The translations under genes were made by a program, and so were the position numbers. A DNA stretch of 64,000 bases from Actinoplanes sp. N902-109 (lineage in GTDB: Bacteria; Actinomycetota; Actinomycetes; Mycobacteriales; Micromonosporaceae), in assembly GCF_000389965.1 (NCBI RefSeq), contig NC_021191.1, positions 1-64,000 on the forward strand, read 5' to 3'. Numbering within the stretch: position 1 is the stretch's first letter; each line of letters starts with the position of its first letter. The notes beneath the pieces are model-generated. The model ran no database searches, had not been told where the DNA came from, and saw only the letters and a list, made by a program, of their open reading frames with translations. Shown here piece after piece: positions 28,399 to 37,187 of the stretch.

Positions 28399-28441
28399 AC
28401 GGGCGTTAAGGTTTCGCTTGACAGCGGGATAGAGTGACCGG

Positions 28442-29044
28442 GTGACGGTAGATCAGCAGCAGCGTCCCGGTGCACCCGCCCCCCGGCGGCGGTCCCGGCG
28501 GGACGAGATCCTCGAGATCGCGGTGGGGCTGTTCGCCTCGCGGGGATATCACGGTGTGTCGATGGACGACATCGGGTCTGCCGCCGGCGTGACCGGTCCG
28601 GCGCTGTACCACCACTTCGCCGGCAAGGAGGCCATGCTGGTGGCCGCGCTGATCCCGGTCAGCGAAGGGCTGCTGCACGGCGGTCGCGAGCGGGTCGAGC
28701 GGCACCCCGGCGACGCCCAGGCGGTGCTGACCGACCTGATCGAGTTCCACGTCGAGTTCGCGCTGGCCAATCCGGCCGTCATCGCGCTGCACCTGCACGA
28801 GCTGGACCGGCTGCCCGAGGAGCCGCGCCGGCAGATCCGCAAGCTCCAGCGGTTGTATGTCGAGGAGTGGGTCACCGTGCTGGCCACGCTGCGGCCCGAG
28901 CTCGAGCCGGGGGAGGCGCGGGTGCTCGCGCACTCCGCCTTCGGCCTGATGAACTCGACCCCGTTCCTCGGCGGCGAGGTGGACCGCCGCCGTCGTGCCC
29001 TGCTGCTCACAGAGGCCGCGGTGCACGCACTGATCGGCCGCTGA
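28442..29044 (+). CDS. TetR-family transcriptional regulator
   Basis: A 200-residue repressor: N-terminal helix-turn-helix (DEILEIAVGLFASRGYHGVSMDDIGSAAGV with YHHFAGKEAML) and a C-terminal ligand domain. It precedes a carboxylase/lyase/dehydrogenase gene set, as do TetR regulators of leucine and branched-chain catabolism, whose ligands are acyl-CoAs. TAGAGT (28430-28435) ends 6 bases before GTG 28442, so the transcript is probably leaderless. A matching operator is proposed at 31858-31874. Confidence 0.88.
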   Translation: MTVDQQQRPGAPAPRRRSRRDEILEIAVGLFASRGYHGVSMDDIGSAAGVTGPALYHHFAGKEAMLVAALIPVSEGLLHGGRERVERHPGDAQAVLTDLIEFHVEFALANPAVIALHLHELDRLPEEPRRQIRKLQRLYVEEWVTVLATLRPELEPGEARVLAHSAFGLMNSTPFLGGEVDRRRRALLLTEAAVHALIGR

Positions 29045-29114
29045 CAGCGCGGGGAGAACGCAGGCCGCGCTGATCGGCGCTGGAAAAGCTGACAGGCATA
29101 CGCAAAGGGGCGTA

Positions 29115-30449
29115 ATGATCGAGTCACTGCTGATCGCCAACCGGGGCGAGATCGCCCGCCGGGTCATCCGCACCGCGAAGCGGCTGGGCATCCGGTCGAT
29201 CGCCGTGCATTCCGAGGCGGACGCCGGGATGCCGTTCGTCGTCGAGGCGGACCAGGCGGTGTGCGTCGGCCCGGCCAACCCCGCGCAGAGCTATCGCAAC
29301 GCCGAGGCGATCATCGCCGCCGCGAAGTCGACCGGGGCGCAGGCGATCCACCCGGGATACGGCTTCCTGAGCGAGAACGCGGATTTCGCCCGCACTGTCG
29401 AGGACAACGGCCTGGTGTGGGTCGGCCCCGGCGCGGACGCGATCAGGGCGATGGGCGACAAGATCAACGCCCGCAACCTGATGGCGGCGGCGGGTGTCCC
29501 GGTCGCACCCGGCACGCAGGACCCGGCCGCGTCCGTGGCGGCGGCACTCGAAGCCGCCGAGGCGATCGGCTATCCGGTGATGGTCAAGGCCGCGGCCGGC
29601 GGTGGTGGCATGGGCATGGCTGTCGCGGGTGACGAGGCTGTTCTCCGTACGGAATACGACAAGGTCCGGGCGTTCGCCGAGCGGATGTTCGGCGACGGTT
29701 CCGTGCTGATCGAGCGCTACTTCCCCCGCGTACGGCACGTGGAGGTGCAGATCCTCGGGCTGGCCGACGGGCGGGTGGTGGCGCTCAGCGAGCGCGAGTG
29801 CTCGGTGCAGCGCCGCAACCAGAAGCTGGTCGAGGAGGCGCCGAGCCCGGCGGTCGGTCCTGAGTTGCGCGCCCGGTTGCTCGCCGCCGCGGTCAAGGCG
29901 GGCGAGGCGGTGGGCTATCGCAACGCCGGCACCGTGGAGTGCCTGCTCGACCCGGCCACCGGTGAGTTCTTCTTCCTCGAGATGAACACCCGGCTCCAGG
30001 TCGAGCACCCGATCACCGAGCTGATCCACGGCACCGACCTGGTCGAGCAGCAGCTGCGGATCGCCTCCGGGCTGGCGCCGAGCTTCGCCGCCGACCGGCC
30101 GACCAGCGGGCACGCGATCGAGCTGCGGATCAACGCCGAGGACCCCAAGCGGTTCCTGCCGGGCCCGGGCAAGGTCGCGACCTGGGTCGAGCCCACCGGC
30201 GCGGGGGTGCGCGTCGACTCGGGGTACGGGCCGGGCACCACCGTCACGCCGTTCTACGACTCGCTGATGGCCAAGCTCATCGTGTACGGCACCGACCGCG
30301 CCGACGCCATCGCCAAGGCCCGGGCCGCGGTCGCCGGGTTCGAGATCGCCGGTCCGAAGAACAACCTGCCGTTCTTCGCCGAGCTGCTGGACAACCCCGA
30401 ATTCGTGAGTGGTGACTACGACACGGGCATCGTGGCCCGGATGAGGTGA
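29115..30449 (+). CDS. Acyl-CoA carboxylase biotin carboxylase subunit
   Basis: Carboxylates biotin with ATP and bicarbonate. The 444-residue protein is the biotin carboxylase domain only: SLLIANRGEIARRVIRT, ATP-grasp loop KAAAGGGGMGM, and EMNTRLQVEHPITELI. It ends soon after the biotin carboxylase C-terminal region. It lacks the biotin carrier domain that homologous AccA1-type proteins (about 650 residues) carry at the C-terminus; no AMKM biotin motif is present anywhere nearby. With the HMG-CoA lyase and carboxyltransferase genes it suggests 3-methylcrotonyl-CoA or similar substrate. AAAGGGG precedes the ATG. Confidence 0.92.
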   Translation: MIESLLIANRGEIARRVIRTAKRLGIRSIAVHSEADAGMPFVVEADQAVCVGPANPAQSYRNAEAIIAAAKSTGAQAIHPGYGFLSENADFARTVEDNGLVWVGPGADAIRAMGDKINARNLMAAAGVPVAPGTQDPAASVAAALEAAEAIGYPVMVKAAAGGGGMGMAVAGDEAVLRTEYDKVRAFAERMFGDGSVLIERYFPRVRHVEVQILGLADGRVVALSERECSVQRRNQKLVEEAPSPAVGPELRARLLAAAVKAGEAVGYRNAGTVECLLDPATGEFFFLEMNTRLQVEHPITELIHGTDLVEQQLRIASGLAPSFAADRPTSGHAIELRINAEDPKRFLPGPGKVATWVEPTGAGVRVDSGYGPGTTVTPFYDSLMAKLIVYGTDRADAIAKARAAVAGFEIAGPKNNLPFFAELLDNPEFVSGDYDTGIVARMR

Positions 30450-30453
30450 TGTC

Positions 30454-31335
30454 ATGGACGCCGTCTCGATCCGCGAGGTCGCCCCGCGCGACGGCCTGCA
30501 GAACGAGGAGCCGATCCCGGCCGACGACAAGGTGCGGCTCATCGACGCCCTGTCGGGCACCGGCGTGCGGCGCATCGAGGCGGTCTCGTTCGTCCATCCC
30601 AAGGCCATCCCGCAGATGGCCGACGCCGACGAGGTGTGGGCGCGCGCCTGGCACAACCCCGACGTGCGGTACTCGGCGTTGATCCCGAACACCCGGGGAG
30701 CCCAGCGGGCGATCGCGGCCGGCTTCCGCGAGATCGAGGTCGTCGTCTCGGCCAGCGACACGCACAACCGCCGCAACCTCAACCGCTCGACCGGGGAGTC
30801 GCTCGACGACATCGCCGCACTGATCCCGCTGGTCCATGCCGCTGGGGCGACGCTCGAGGTGATCATCGCGACCAGCTTCGGCTGCCCGTTCGAGGGTGAT
30901 GTCGACCCGCGGCGGGTGGCGTCCATCGTGGACCGGGTGCGGGCCGACGGTGCCGACCGCACCGCTTTCGGCGACACCACCGGCATGGCCACCCCGCGCC
31001 GGGTTCGTGACCTGCTTTCTCTCGTACGCCCGGAGCTGCTGCACTTCCACAACACCCGGGGGACGGGGCTGGCGAACGTCCTGACCGCACTGGAGTTCGG
31101 CATCAGCGAGTTCGACTCGAGCGTCGGCGGGATCGGCGGCTGCCCGTATGCCCCCGGCGCCTCCGGGAACATCGCCACCGAAGAACTCGTACACATGCTC
31201 GAAGACATGGGAATCGCGACGGGGATCGATCTGGAAGCGCTCATCGAGGTGGCGGCGATGGCCGAGAAAATGCTCGGCCGCACCTTGCCGTCCGGTGTGC
31301 TCCGGGCCGGCCCGCGCACCCGTTCGACGCTGTGA
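30454..31335 (+). CDS. Hydroxymethylglutaryl-CoA lyase
   Basis: Cleaves 3-hydroxy-3-methylglutaryl-CoA to acetyl-CoA and acetoacetate, the last step of leucine breakdown. The 293-residue protein has the N-terminal REVAPRDGLQNE, a TIM-barrel core, metal-ligand region HFHNTRGTGLAN, and the family signature SSVGGIGGCPYAPGASGN with catalytic Cys. It starts 4 bases after the biotin carboxylase gene, so the two are cotranscribed. Confidence 0.93.
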   Translation: MDAVSIREVAPRDGLQNEEPIPADDKVRLIDALSGTGVRRIEAVSFVHPKAIPQMADADEVWARAWHNPDVRYSALIPNTRGAQRAIAAGFREIEVVVSASDTHNRRNLNRSTGESLDDIAALIPLVHAAGATLEVIIATSFGCPFEGDVDPRRVASIVDRVRADGADRTAFGDTTGMATPRRVRDLLSLVRPELLHFHNTRGTGLANVLTALEFGISEFDSSVGGIGGCPYAPGASGNIATEELVHMLEDMGIATGIDLEALIEVAAMAEKMLGRTLPSGVLRAGPRTRSTL

Positions 31336-31450
31336 CCGGGCCGAACGGGTCAGCTTTTCCGCATTGGTGCGCGTGACCCTGACTGTGTCGCTTCGTTACT
31401 GATACCGAGTGGCCATCGCGCGGCCCGTCCGCCGGTGATTCGCGCCCATA

Positions 31451-31471
31451 CCGCCCCCAGCCAGGGGGCGG
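31451..31471 (+). terminator. Hairpin after HMG-CoA lyase gene
   Basis: CCGCCCCC, 5-base loop, GGGGGCGG. It lies about 115 bases after the lyase stop and has no T run. It may end the biotin carboxylase-lyase transcript. Confidence 0.4.
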
Positions 31472-31793
31472 AGCGGCGGCGGAATGCCGGTCGGGGTGGA
31501 CCGGATGCGATGGGTGCCGCCTGCTCAGGACCGCGACCCTGAGTTCTCCTGCCGTTCCCCGGCTTGTGCGGCGCTGGATTCCCTCACCGTTTGCGAGCAA
31601 GCGGCGAATCATGGTGCGCCCCATTTTGACCGTGCATCGGTTGCGAAGGGCAATGTGGATGTGATCGGCCCGCTGAGCGGGCGCTGACAGACCCGGGTCA
31701 CGCCGGTCCCGGGCGTGATCCGAGCGGTGCCGTCAGGCATCGGATGGTGAAAAGATAACCGGTGCTCCTCCACAGCGCCGGCGTCCATCAGAC

Positions 31794-31833
31794 GGAGGTC
31801 CCCGCCAACCGCGGGGACCTCCGTTTCTGTCTT
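31794..31833 (+). terminator. Strong terminator before carboxyltransferase gene
   Basis: GGAGGTCCCCGC (31794-31805), loop CAACC, GCGGGGACCTCC (31811-31822), then GTTTCTGTCTT. A perfect 12-bp stem with a T-rich tail, i.e. a canonical intrinsic terminator. The nearest annotated upstream stop is 460 bases away. Confidence 0.85.
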
Positions 31834-31860
31834 CCCGGTCAGGTGCAAGTGCGCTAGCCT
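31832..31860 (+). promoter_or_regulatory. Candidate promoter of carboxyltransferase gene
   Basis: -10-like TAGCCT (31855-31860) with a weak -35-like TTCCCG 17 bases upstream. The proposed TetR operator starts inside the -10 element, which would allow direct repression. Confidence 0.4.
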
Positions 31861-31874
31861 AACGATCGTTCAGG
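31858..31874. promoter_or_regulatory. TetR-type operator palindrome
   Basis: CCTAACGATCGTTCAGG: a perfect AACGATCGTT core extended on both sides to a near-perfect 17-bp palindrome. CTAACGNNCGTTAG-like sites are typical for actinobacterial TetR repressors of acyl-CoA metabolism. It lies 20 bases before the carboxyltransferase start. Assignment to the TetR gene at 28442 is inference. Confidence 0.6.
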
Positions 31875-31893
31875 TGAACCCGGCGGCAGGAGG

Positions 31894-33435
31894 ATGCCCG
31901 TGGCTTTCGACGCTTTCGACGCGGAGGCGTTGACCCAGGCGCGCAAACGGGCGGTTGCCGGCGGCGCCGAGAAGTACCACGCCGCCAACGCCGCCAAGGG
32001 CAAGCTCTTCGCCCGCGAAAGAATTGCCCTGCTGGTCGACGAGGGTTCGTTCGTGGAGGACGGGCTGTTCGCCAACAGCCTGGCCGAGGGGCTGCCGGCG
32101 GACGGGGTGATCACCGGCACGGCCGCGATCGACGGGCGTGACGTCTGCCTGATGGCCAACGACTCGACCGTCAAGGCCGGGTCGTGGGGTGCTCGTACGG
32201 TGGAGAAGATCATCCGGATCATCGAGCGGGCGTACGCGACCGGCGTACCCATGGTCTATCTCGTGGATTCCGCGGGCGCGCGCATCACCGACCAGGTCGA
32301 TCTGTTCCCCGGCCGGCGCGGCGCCGGCAAGATCTTCCACACCCAGGTCCGGGCATCCGGGTCGATCCCGCAGGTGTGCGCGCTGTTCGGGCCGTCCGCC
32401 GCGGGTGGCGCCTACATCCCGGCGTTCTGCGATGTCGTCGCGATGGTCGAGGGCAACGCGAGCATGTATCTCGGCTCCGACCGCATGGTCGAGATGGTCA
32501 CCGGCGAGAAGACGACGCTCGAGGCGATGGGCGGGGCCCGGGTGCACTGCGCCGAGTCCGGTGTCGGGCACTTCCTGTGCAAGACCGAGCAGGACGCGCT
32601 CGACGTCGTCCGCACCTACCTGTCCTATCTGCCGGCCAACTACACCCAGCAGCCCCCGGCGGTCGACGGCGCCGAGCGGCCCACAGTGGACCTGGCCGGG
32701 CTGGTGCCGGAGAGCGAGCGGCAGGCGTTCGACATGCGCCGCTACATCAAGGGCATCGTCGACCAGGGCACGTTCTTCGAGATCCAGGCGCTGTGGGCCA
32801 AGGAGCTGACGATCGGTTTCGCCCGGCTCGACGGCCAGGTCGTCGGCGTGCTCGGCAACAACTCGATGTTCAAGGGCGGCGTGCTGTTCGTCGACTCCGC
32901 GGACAAGGCGACGCGGTTCGTCCAGCTCTGCGATGCGTTCAACGTGCCGCTGCTGTTCCTCTCCGACGTGCCGGGCTTCATGGTCGGCTCGGCGGTGGAG
33001 AAGCAGGGCATCATCCGGCACGGCGCCAAGATGATCAGCGCTGTCTCGGAGGCCACGGTCCCCAAGATCTGCGTGGTCGTCCGCAAGGCGTACGGCGCCG
33101 GGCTGTACGCGATGGCCGGGCCCGGCTTCGACCCGGACGCCACGATCGCACTGCCCACCGCCAAGATCGCCGTGATGGGCGCGGAGGCGGCGGTGAACGC
33201 CGTGTACGCCAACAAGATCGCGGCGCTGCCCGAGGAGGACCGGGCCGCCTTCATCACGCAACGCCGCGCCGAGTACGAGCGCGACATCGACATCCTGCGC
33301 CTCGCCAGCGAGCTCGTGGTCGACACCATCGTCGAGCCCGGTGACCTGCGCGGCGAGCTGATCCGGCGGTTCGCCGCCGCCCGCACCAAGGACCGCACCT
33401 TTTCCCGGCGCCGGCACGGCGTCACTCCGGTCTAG
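31894..33435 (+). CDS. Acyl-CoA carboxylase carboxyltransferase (beta) subunit
   Basis: Transfers the carboxyl group from biotin to an acyl-CoA. The 513-residue protein has two crotonase-fold halves; oxyanion-forming stretches are FGPSAAGGAYIPAFCD and the C-terminal half KAYGAGLYAMAG. It resembles methylcrotonyl/geranyl-CoA-type AccD1 subunits (MVYLVDSAGARI, QVDLFPGRRGAGKIF). GCAGGAGG precedes ATG 31894, with GTG 31900 as an alternative. The acyl-CoA dehydrogenase gene follows after 11 bases. Confidence 0.92.
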   Translation: MPVAFDAFDAEALTQARKRAVAGGAEKYHAANAAKGKLFARERIALLVDEGSFVEDGLFANSLAEGLPADGVITGTAAIDGRDVCLMANDSTVKAGSWGARTVEKIIRIIERAYATGVPMVYLVDSAGARITDQVDLFPGRRGAGKIFHTQVRASGSIPQVCALFGPSAAGGAYIPAFCDVVAMVEGNASMYLGSDRMVEMVTGEKTTLEAMGGARVHCAESGVGHFLCKTEQDALDVVRTYLSYLPANYTQQPPAVDGAERPTVDLAGLVPESERQAFDMRRYIKGIVDQGTFFEIQALWAKELTIGFARLDGQVVGVLGNNSMFKGGVLFVDSADKATRFVQLCDAFNVPLLFLSDVPGFMVGSAVEKQGIIRHGAKMISAVSEATVPKICVVVRKAYGAGLYAMAGPGFDPDATIALPTAKIAVMGAEAAVNAVYANKIAALPEEDRAAFITQRRAEYERDIDILRLASELVVDTIVEPGDLRGELIRRFAAARTKDRTFSRRRHGVTPV

Positions 33436-33446
33436 AGAGGACCGTC

Positions 33447-34604
33447 ATGGTCAACTTTCGGCTCAGCGATGAGCAGGAGGCGCTCCGCGAAAGCGTGCAG
33501 GATTTCGCTCGCGAGCAGGTAGCGCCGGTGATCGCCGAGCACTACGAGCGCAAGACGTTCCCCTACGATCTCGTCCGCCAGATGGGGAAGATGGGCCTGT
33601 TCGGCCTGCCGTTCCCGGAGGAGCACGGCGGTATGGGCGGCGACTACTTCGCCCTCTGTCTGGCCCTGGAGGAACTCGCCCGGGTCGACAGCAGCGTGGC
33701 CATCACCCTGGAGGCGGCGGTCTCGCTGGGTGCCATGCCGATCTACCGCTTCGGTACGGACGAACAACGCGAACAGTGGCTCCCCAGGCTGACCAGCGGT
33801 GAGGCGCTCGCGGCGTTCGGCCTGACCGAGCCCGGAGCGGGTTCCGATGCCGGTGGCACGACCACGCGGGCGGTGCTCGACGAGTCGACGAACGAGTGGG
33901 TGATCAACGGTGCCAAGGCGTTCATCACCAACTCCGGCACCGACATCACCTGCCTGATCACCGTCATGGCCGTCACCGGGCGCACACCGGAGGGCGGCAA
34001 GGAACTCTCCACGATCATCGTGCCGTCGGGCACCCCGGGCCTCACCGTCGCGCCCGGCTACTCCAAGGTGGGCTGGTGCGCCTCGGACACCCACGAGCTT
34101 TCCTTCGATGACGTACGGGTCCCGGCCGGCAATCTGCTCGGACAGCGCGGCCGGGGCTACGCGCAGTTCCTCAGGATCCTCGACGAGGGCCGGATCGCGA
34201 TCGCCGCGCTGGCCACCGGGCTGGCTCAGGGCTGCGTGGACGAGTCGATCAGCTATGCCCGGGAGCGCCAGGCTTTCGGCAGCTCCATCGGCAAGTACCA
34301 GTCGATCCAGTTCATGATCGCGGACATGGAGATGCGCGCGTACGGGTCACGGATGTTCTATTACGACGCTGCGGCCCGGCTCATCGACGGCGGGGACTTC
34401 AAGCACCAGGCGGCACTCGCCAAGTTGTTCGCCAGCGAGGCCGCGATGGACAACGCCCGGTACGCGAGCCAGGTGCACGGCGGCTACGGGTTCATGAACG
34501 AGTCGGCGGTCGGCCGCTTCTACCGCGACGCCAAGATCCTGGAGATCGGGGAGGGCACGTCCGAGGTGCAACGGATGATCATCGCCCGTCGGCTCGGTCT
34601 CTGA
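33447..34604 (+). CDS. Acyl-CoA dehydrogenase
   Basis: FAD-dependent alpha,beta-dehydrogenation of an acyl-CoA, most likely isovaleryl-CoA or another short branched chain given its neighbours. The 385-residue protein has LTEPGAGSDAGG and AFITNSGTD, then a C-terminal helical domain with RERQAFGSSIGKYQSIQF, HGGYGFMNE and EIGEGTSEVQRMIIAR, where the Glu of EGTSE is the usual catalytic base position. Electrons go to ETF. It is cotranscribed with the carboxyltransferase gene (GAGAGGA before the ATG). Confidence 0.93.
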   Translation: MVNFRLSDEQEALRESVQDFAREQVAPVIAEHYERKTFPYDLVRQMGKMGLFGLPFPEEHGGMGGDYFALCLALEELARVDSSVAITLEAAVSLGAMPIYRFGTDEQREQWLPRLTSGEALAAFGLTEPGAGSDAGGTTTRAVLDESTNEWVINGAKAFITNSGTDITCLITVMAVTGRTPEGGKELSTIIVPSGTPGLTVAPGYSKVGWCASDTHELSFDDVRVPAGNLLGQRGRGYAQFLRILDEGRIAIAALATGLAQGCVDESISYARERQAFGSSIGKYQSIQFMIADMEMRAYGSRMFYYDAAARLIDGGDFKHQAALAKLFASEAAMDNARYASQVHGGYGFMNESAVGRFYRDAKILEIGEGTSEVQRMIIARRLGL

Positions 34605-34730
34605 GGCCACGCCGAAGATCTTGGACTCCCGGGCAGGAACGGCGGCAAATCCGACGGCGGTTGCGTCGGTTAGTCGACAGATCACCGTCTGAACTCGGCA
34701 TTCATCGACATGTCTGCCTAGGTTCAGGGC

Positions 34731-37187
34731 ATGACGGCCGATCACGGGGCGGGCCAGGATGGCCCGGGATTCGATGCCGTGCTGCACAGTTACCGGCTGC
34801 GGGCCAAGCTCACCCAGGAGGAGCTCGCCGCCCGCGCCGCGGTCGGCGTGCGCACGGTGCGCGATCTTGAGCGCGGGCGGGCGTCGCGGCCCCAGCGCAC
34901 CACCGCCGAGCTGCTGGCCGCGGCGCTCGGGCTGGCCGGCGCCGACCGGCTCGCCTTCCTGGCAGCCGCGCGGGGCCAGCCGACCGGCGCTCCGATGCCG
35001 GCGCGGTTCGTGCGCCTGCCCCCGGCCGGCGACCTGATCGGCCGTGACGACGACGTCACCGAGCTGGTCACCCGGTTGTCCCAGCCGGCCGGCGAGGGGC
35101 CGCGCGGCATCACCCTGGTCGGGCTGGCCGGAGTGGGCAAGACCAGCCTCGCGCTCACCGTGGCCCACCGGGTCACCGAGGCCCATCCCGGCGGTGTCGC
35201 CGGCATCGTGGTGACCGACGGTTCCACCACCGGCGAGGTGCTCGGCGGGGTGGCCGCGGTCTTCGGCGTGGGCCGGCCGGACGACCTGGCCCCACGGTTC
35301 GCCGGCCGGGCGGCCCTGCTGCTGATCGATGCGGTCGAACGCGCGCCCGAGGCGATCGCCGAGGCCCTCGGCCGCCTCCTCGGCCAGCACCCCACGCTGC
35401 GGTTCCTGGCCACCGGGCGGCATCCGGTCGGGCTGCCGGCCGAGCGGGTGTGGCCGGTCGCACCGCTGGTGGCCCCGCCCGCCGCGACCGGGGCAACGCC
35501 GGCCGACGTGGCCGGATATCCCGCGGTTGCGCTCTTCCTCGACCGGCTGGCCCGGGTGCGCGCCACCCCGGTCGGCCCGGACGAGGTCGCACCGCTGGTG
35601 GCCCTGGTCCGGCGGCTCGGTGGCCTGCCCATCGCGCTGGAACTGGCGGCGGCCCGCGGTCGGGTGCTCACCGTCGCTGAGATCCTCGACCGGTACGGCG
35701 ACCGGGTGCTCGACCTGTCCGGGCCCGCCCAGACCGGCCGGGCCACCGCCGGGTCCGACGGCGGCGTGGTGTCCGTGCGGGACGCCGTGGCGGCCAGCTA
35801 TCGCCTGCTCTCGGTCGAGGAACAGTCCGCCCTGCACCGGCTCGCCACCTTCCGCAACCGCTGGTCGCTGGATCTCGCCGAGCAGGTCGTGGCCGGTCGC
35901 CCGCCCACCGACGTGGTGCACCTGCTCGACCGCTTCCTCGAGCTGGGCCTGCTCAGCGCCCGCGGGGCCCGGGCCTTCCGCTTCCGGCTGCTGGACGTGG
36001 TCGGCGACTACGCCCTCGAACAGGCGGCCAGCCAGGGTGATCTCATGGCCGCCCGGCGGCGGCACGCCGAGGTGATGGCCGATCTCGCCCGGGACATCGC
36101 ACCGCGGCTCAAGGGCGCCCACCTGGCCGAGGCCGCTGCCCGGCTCGACGACATGGCCGGTGATCTGGGGGCGGCGCTCAGCTGGGCGGCCAAGGAGGAT
36201 CCGCACACGGCGCTGCGCATCGCGGCCTGCCTGCCCCGCTGGTGGCGGTTCCGCGGCCGGGATGTCACCGGACGGCATTGGCTGCGGCGTCTGCTGGCCG
36301 ACCCGCGGACGGCCGACGCGGACCCCATCGTCCGGGCCTGGGCCAAGGTCGGCCTGGCCCAGCTGGCCCTCGAGCACGGCTCGGGGGCCGAGGAGATCGG
36401 CTCGGCCGAGGCGGCCCTGGCCGACTTCCGCGAGCTGGACGACATCGACGGGCAGCTGACCGCGCACACCCAGCTCACCGCTCTGTGGATGACGGCGCGG
36501 TCCTACGACAACGCCCGCGGGCACGGCGAGGCAGCGCTCGCCCTGGCCACCGCCGACCACCGCATCCGGGACATGGCGGTGGCCGAGAACAACCTGACCT
36601 GGCACGAGATCCGGCGCGGTGATCTCCCGGCGGCCCGCAACCGGCTGGCCCGGGCCGACCGGCTGGCGACCCGGTGCGGCGAGCACCGGCTGCGCGCCGT
36701 CGCCGCGGCCAACCTGGCCGAGGTCGAACGGCTCGACGGCAACTTCGCCGAGGCCGCCCGGCTCGGCCGGCACGCGATCGCGGAGCTGGAGGACGTCGGC
36801 GATCCCGGGCATCGCCGGCGCGTGCTGGCCACGGTCGGTCAGGCGCTGGCCGGGGCCGGCCGGGACAGCGAGGCCGAGGCGGTGCTGGCCGAGCTGCGCA
36901 CCGCCGATGGCGGCGCGCCCGACGGGCCTGCGGCCATCGTCGCGGCTGCCCTCGCGCTGAGCCGCGGCGAGCACAAACGGGCGGCCGAGAGCTACGCCGA
37001 GGCGGTGACGGCCTTCGCGGGCGAGTACGACCCGCGGGATGTGATCGAGGCGCTCATCGGGCTGGTGCGCAGCACTCCGGACGGCGACGAGCGGGCCGCC
37101 GCACTGCACCGGCTGACCGACATCTGCCGCACCGGCGGGATCACGCTGCTGCCCCGCGAGCTGGCGTCATTGCCGCCCGTTGAGTGA
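34731..37187 (+). CDS. XRE-type STAND ATPase regulator
   Basis: An 818-residue protein. It starts with an XRE helix-turn-helix (about 17-70: LTQEELAARAAVGVRTVRDLE), followed by an NB-ARC-like STAND ATPase (Walker A GLAGVGKTS 131-139, Walker B ALLLIDAVE, sensor FLATGRHP, and GGLPIALELAAARGR), a winged-helix part (LSVEEQSALHRLATFRNRW) and a C-terminal TPR-like helical region with many Ala/Leu pairs. Such proteins act as ATP-driven switches in regulation. The ligand and target genes are unknown. It stands alone between the dehydrogenase and MarR genes. Confidence 0.87.
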   Translation: MTADHGAGQDGPGFDAVLHSYRLRAKLTQEELAARAAVGVRTVRDLERGRASRPQRTTAELLAAALGLAGADRLAFLAAARGQPTGAPMPARFVRLPPAGDLIGRDDDVTELVTRLSQPAGEGPRGITLVGLAGVGKTSLALTVAHRVTEAHPGGVAGIVVTDGSTTGEVLGGVAAVFGVGRPDDLAPRFAGRAALLLIDAVERAPEAIAEALGRLLGQHPTLRFLATGRHPVGLPAERVWPVAPLVAPPAATGATPADVAGYPAVALFLDRLARVRATPVGPDEVAPLVALVRRLGGLPIALELAAARGRVLTVAEILDRYGDRVLDLSGPAQTGRATAGSDGGVVSVRDAVAASYRLLSVEEQSALHRLATFRNRWSLDLAEQVVAGRPPTDVVHLLDRFLELGLLSARGARAFRFRLLDVVGDYALEQAASQGDLMAARRRHAEVMADLARDIAPRLKGAHLAEAAARLDDMAGDLGAALSWAAKEDPHTALRIAACLPRWWRFRGRDVTGRHWLRRLLADPRTADADPIVRAWAKVGLAQLALEHGSGAEEIGSAEAALADFRELDDIDGQLTAHTQLTALWMTARSYDNARGHGEAALALATADHRIRDMAVAENNLTWHEIRRGDLPAARNRLARADRLATRCGEHRLRAVAAANLAEVERLDGNFAEAARLGRHAIAELEDVGDPGHRRRVLATVGQALAGAGRDSEAEAVLAELRTADGGAPDGPAAIVAAALALSRGEHKRAAESYAEAVTAFAGEYDPRDVIEALIGLVRSTPDGDERAAALHRLTDICRTGGITLLPRELASLPPVE

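Larger units (their letters stand above)
31336..31854. other. Gap within the carboxylase cluster
   Basis: About 520 bases with no convincing protein gene, splitting the HMG-CoA lyase gene from the carboxyltransferase gene. It contains a GC hairpin at 31451-31471 (CCGCCCCC/GGGGGCGG) just after the lyase gene and a strong terminator at 31794-31822. The stretch 31475-31793 between them could be an untranslated RNA, but I cannot assign one. Confidence 0.5.

Noticed and set aside
34347..37109. 920-residue minus-strand open frame
   Set aside because: It is the antisense of the STAND gene. Long antisense frames are expected at this GC content; the translation is Gly/Pro/Arg-rich with no family likeness.
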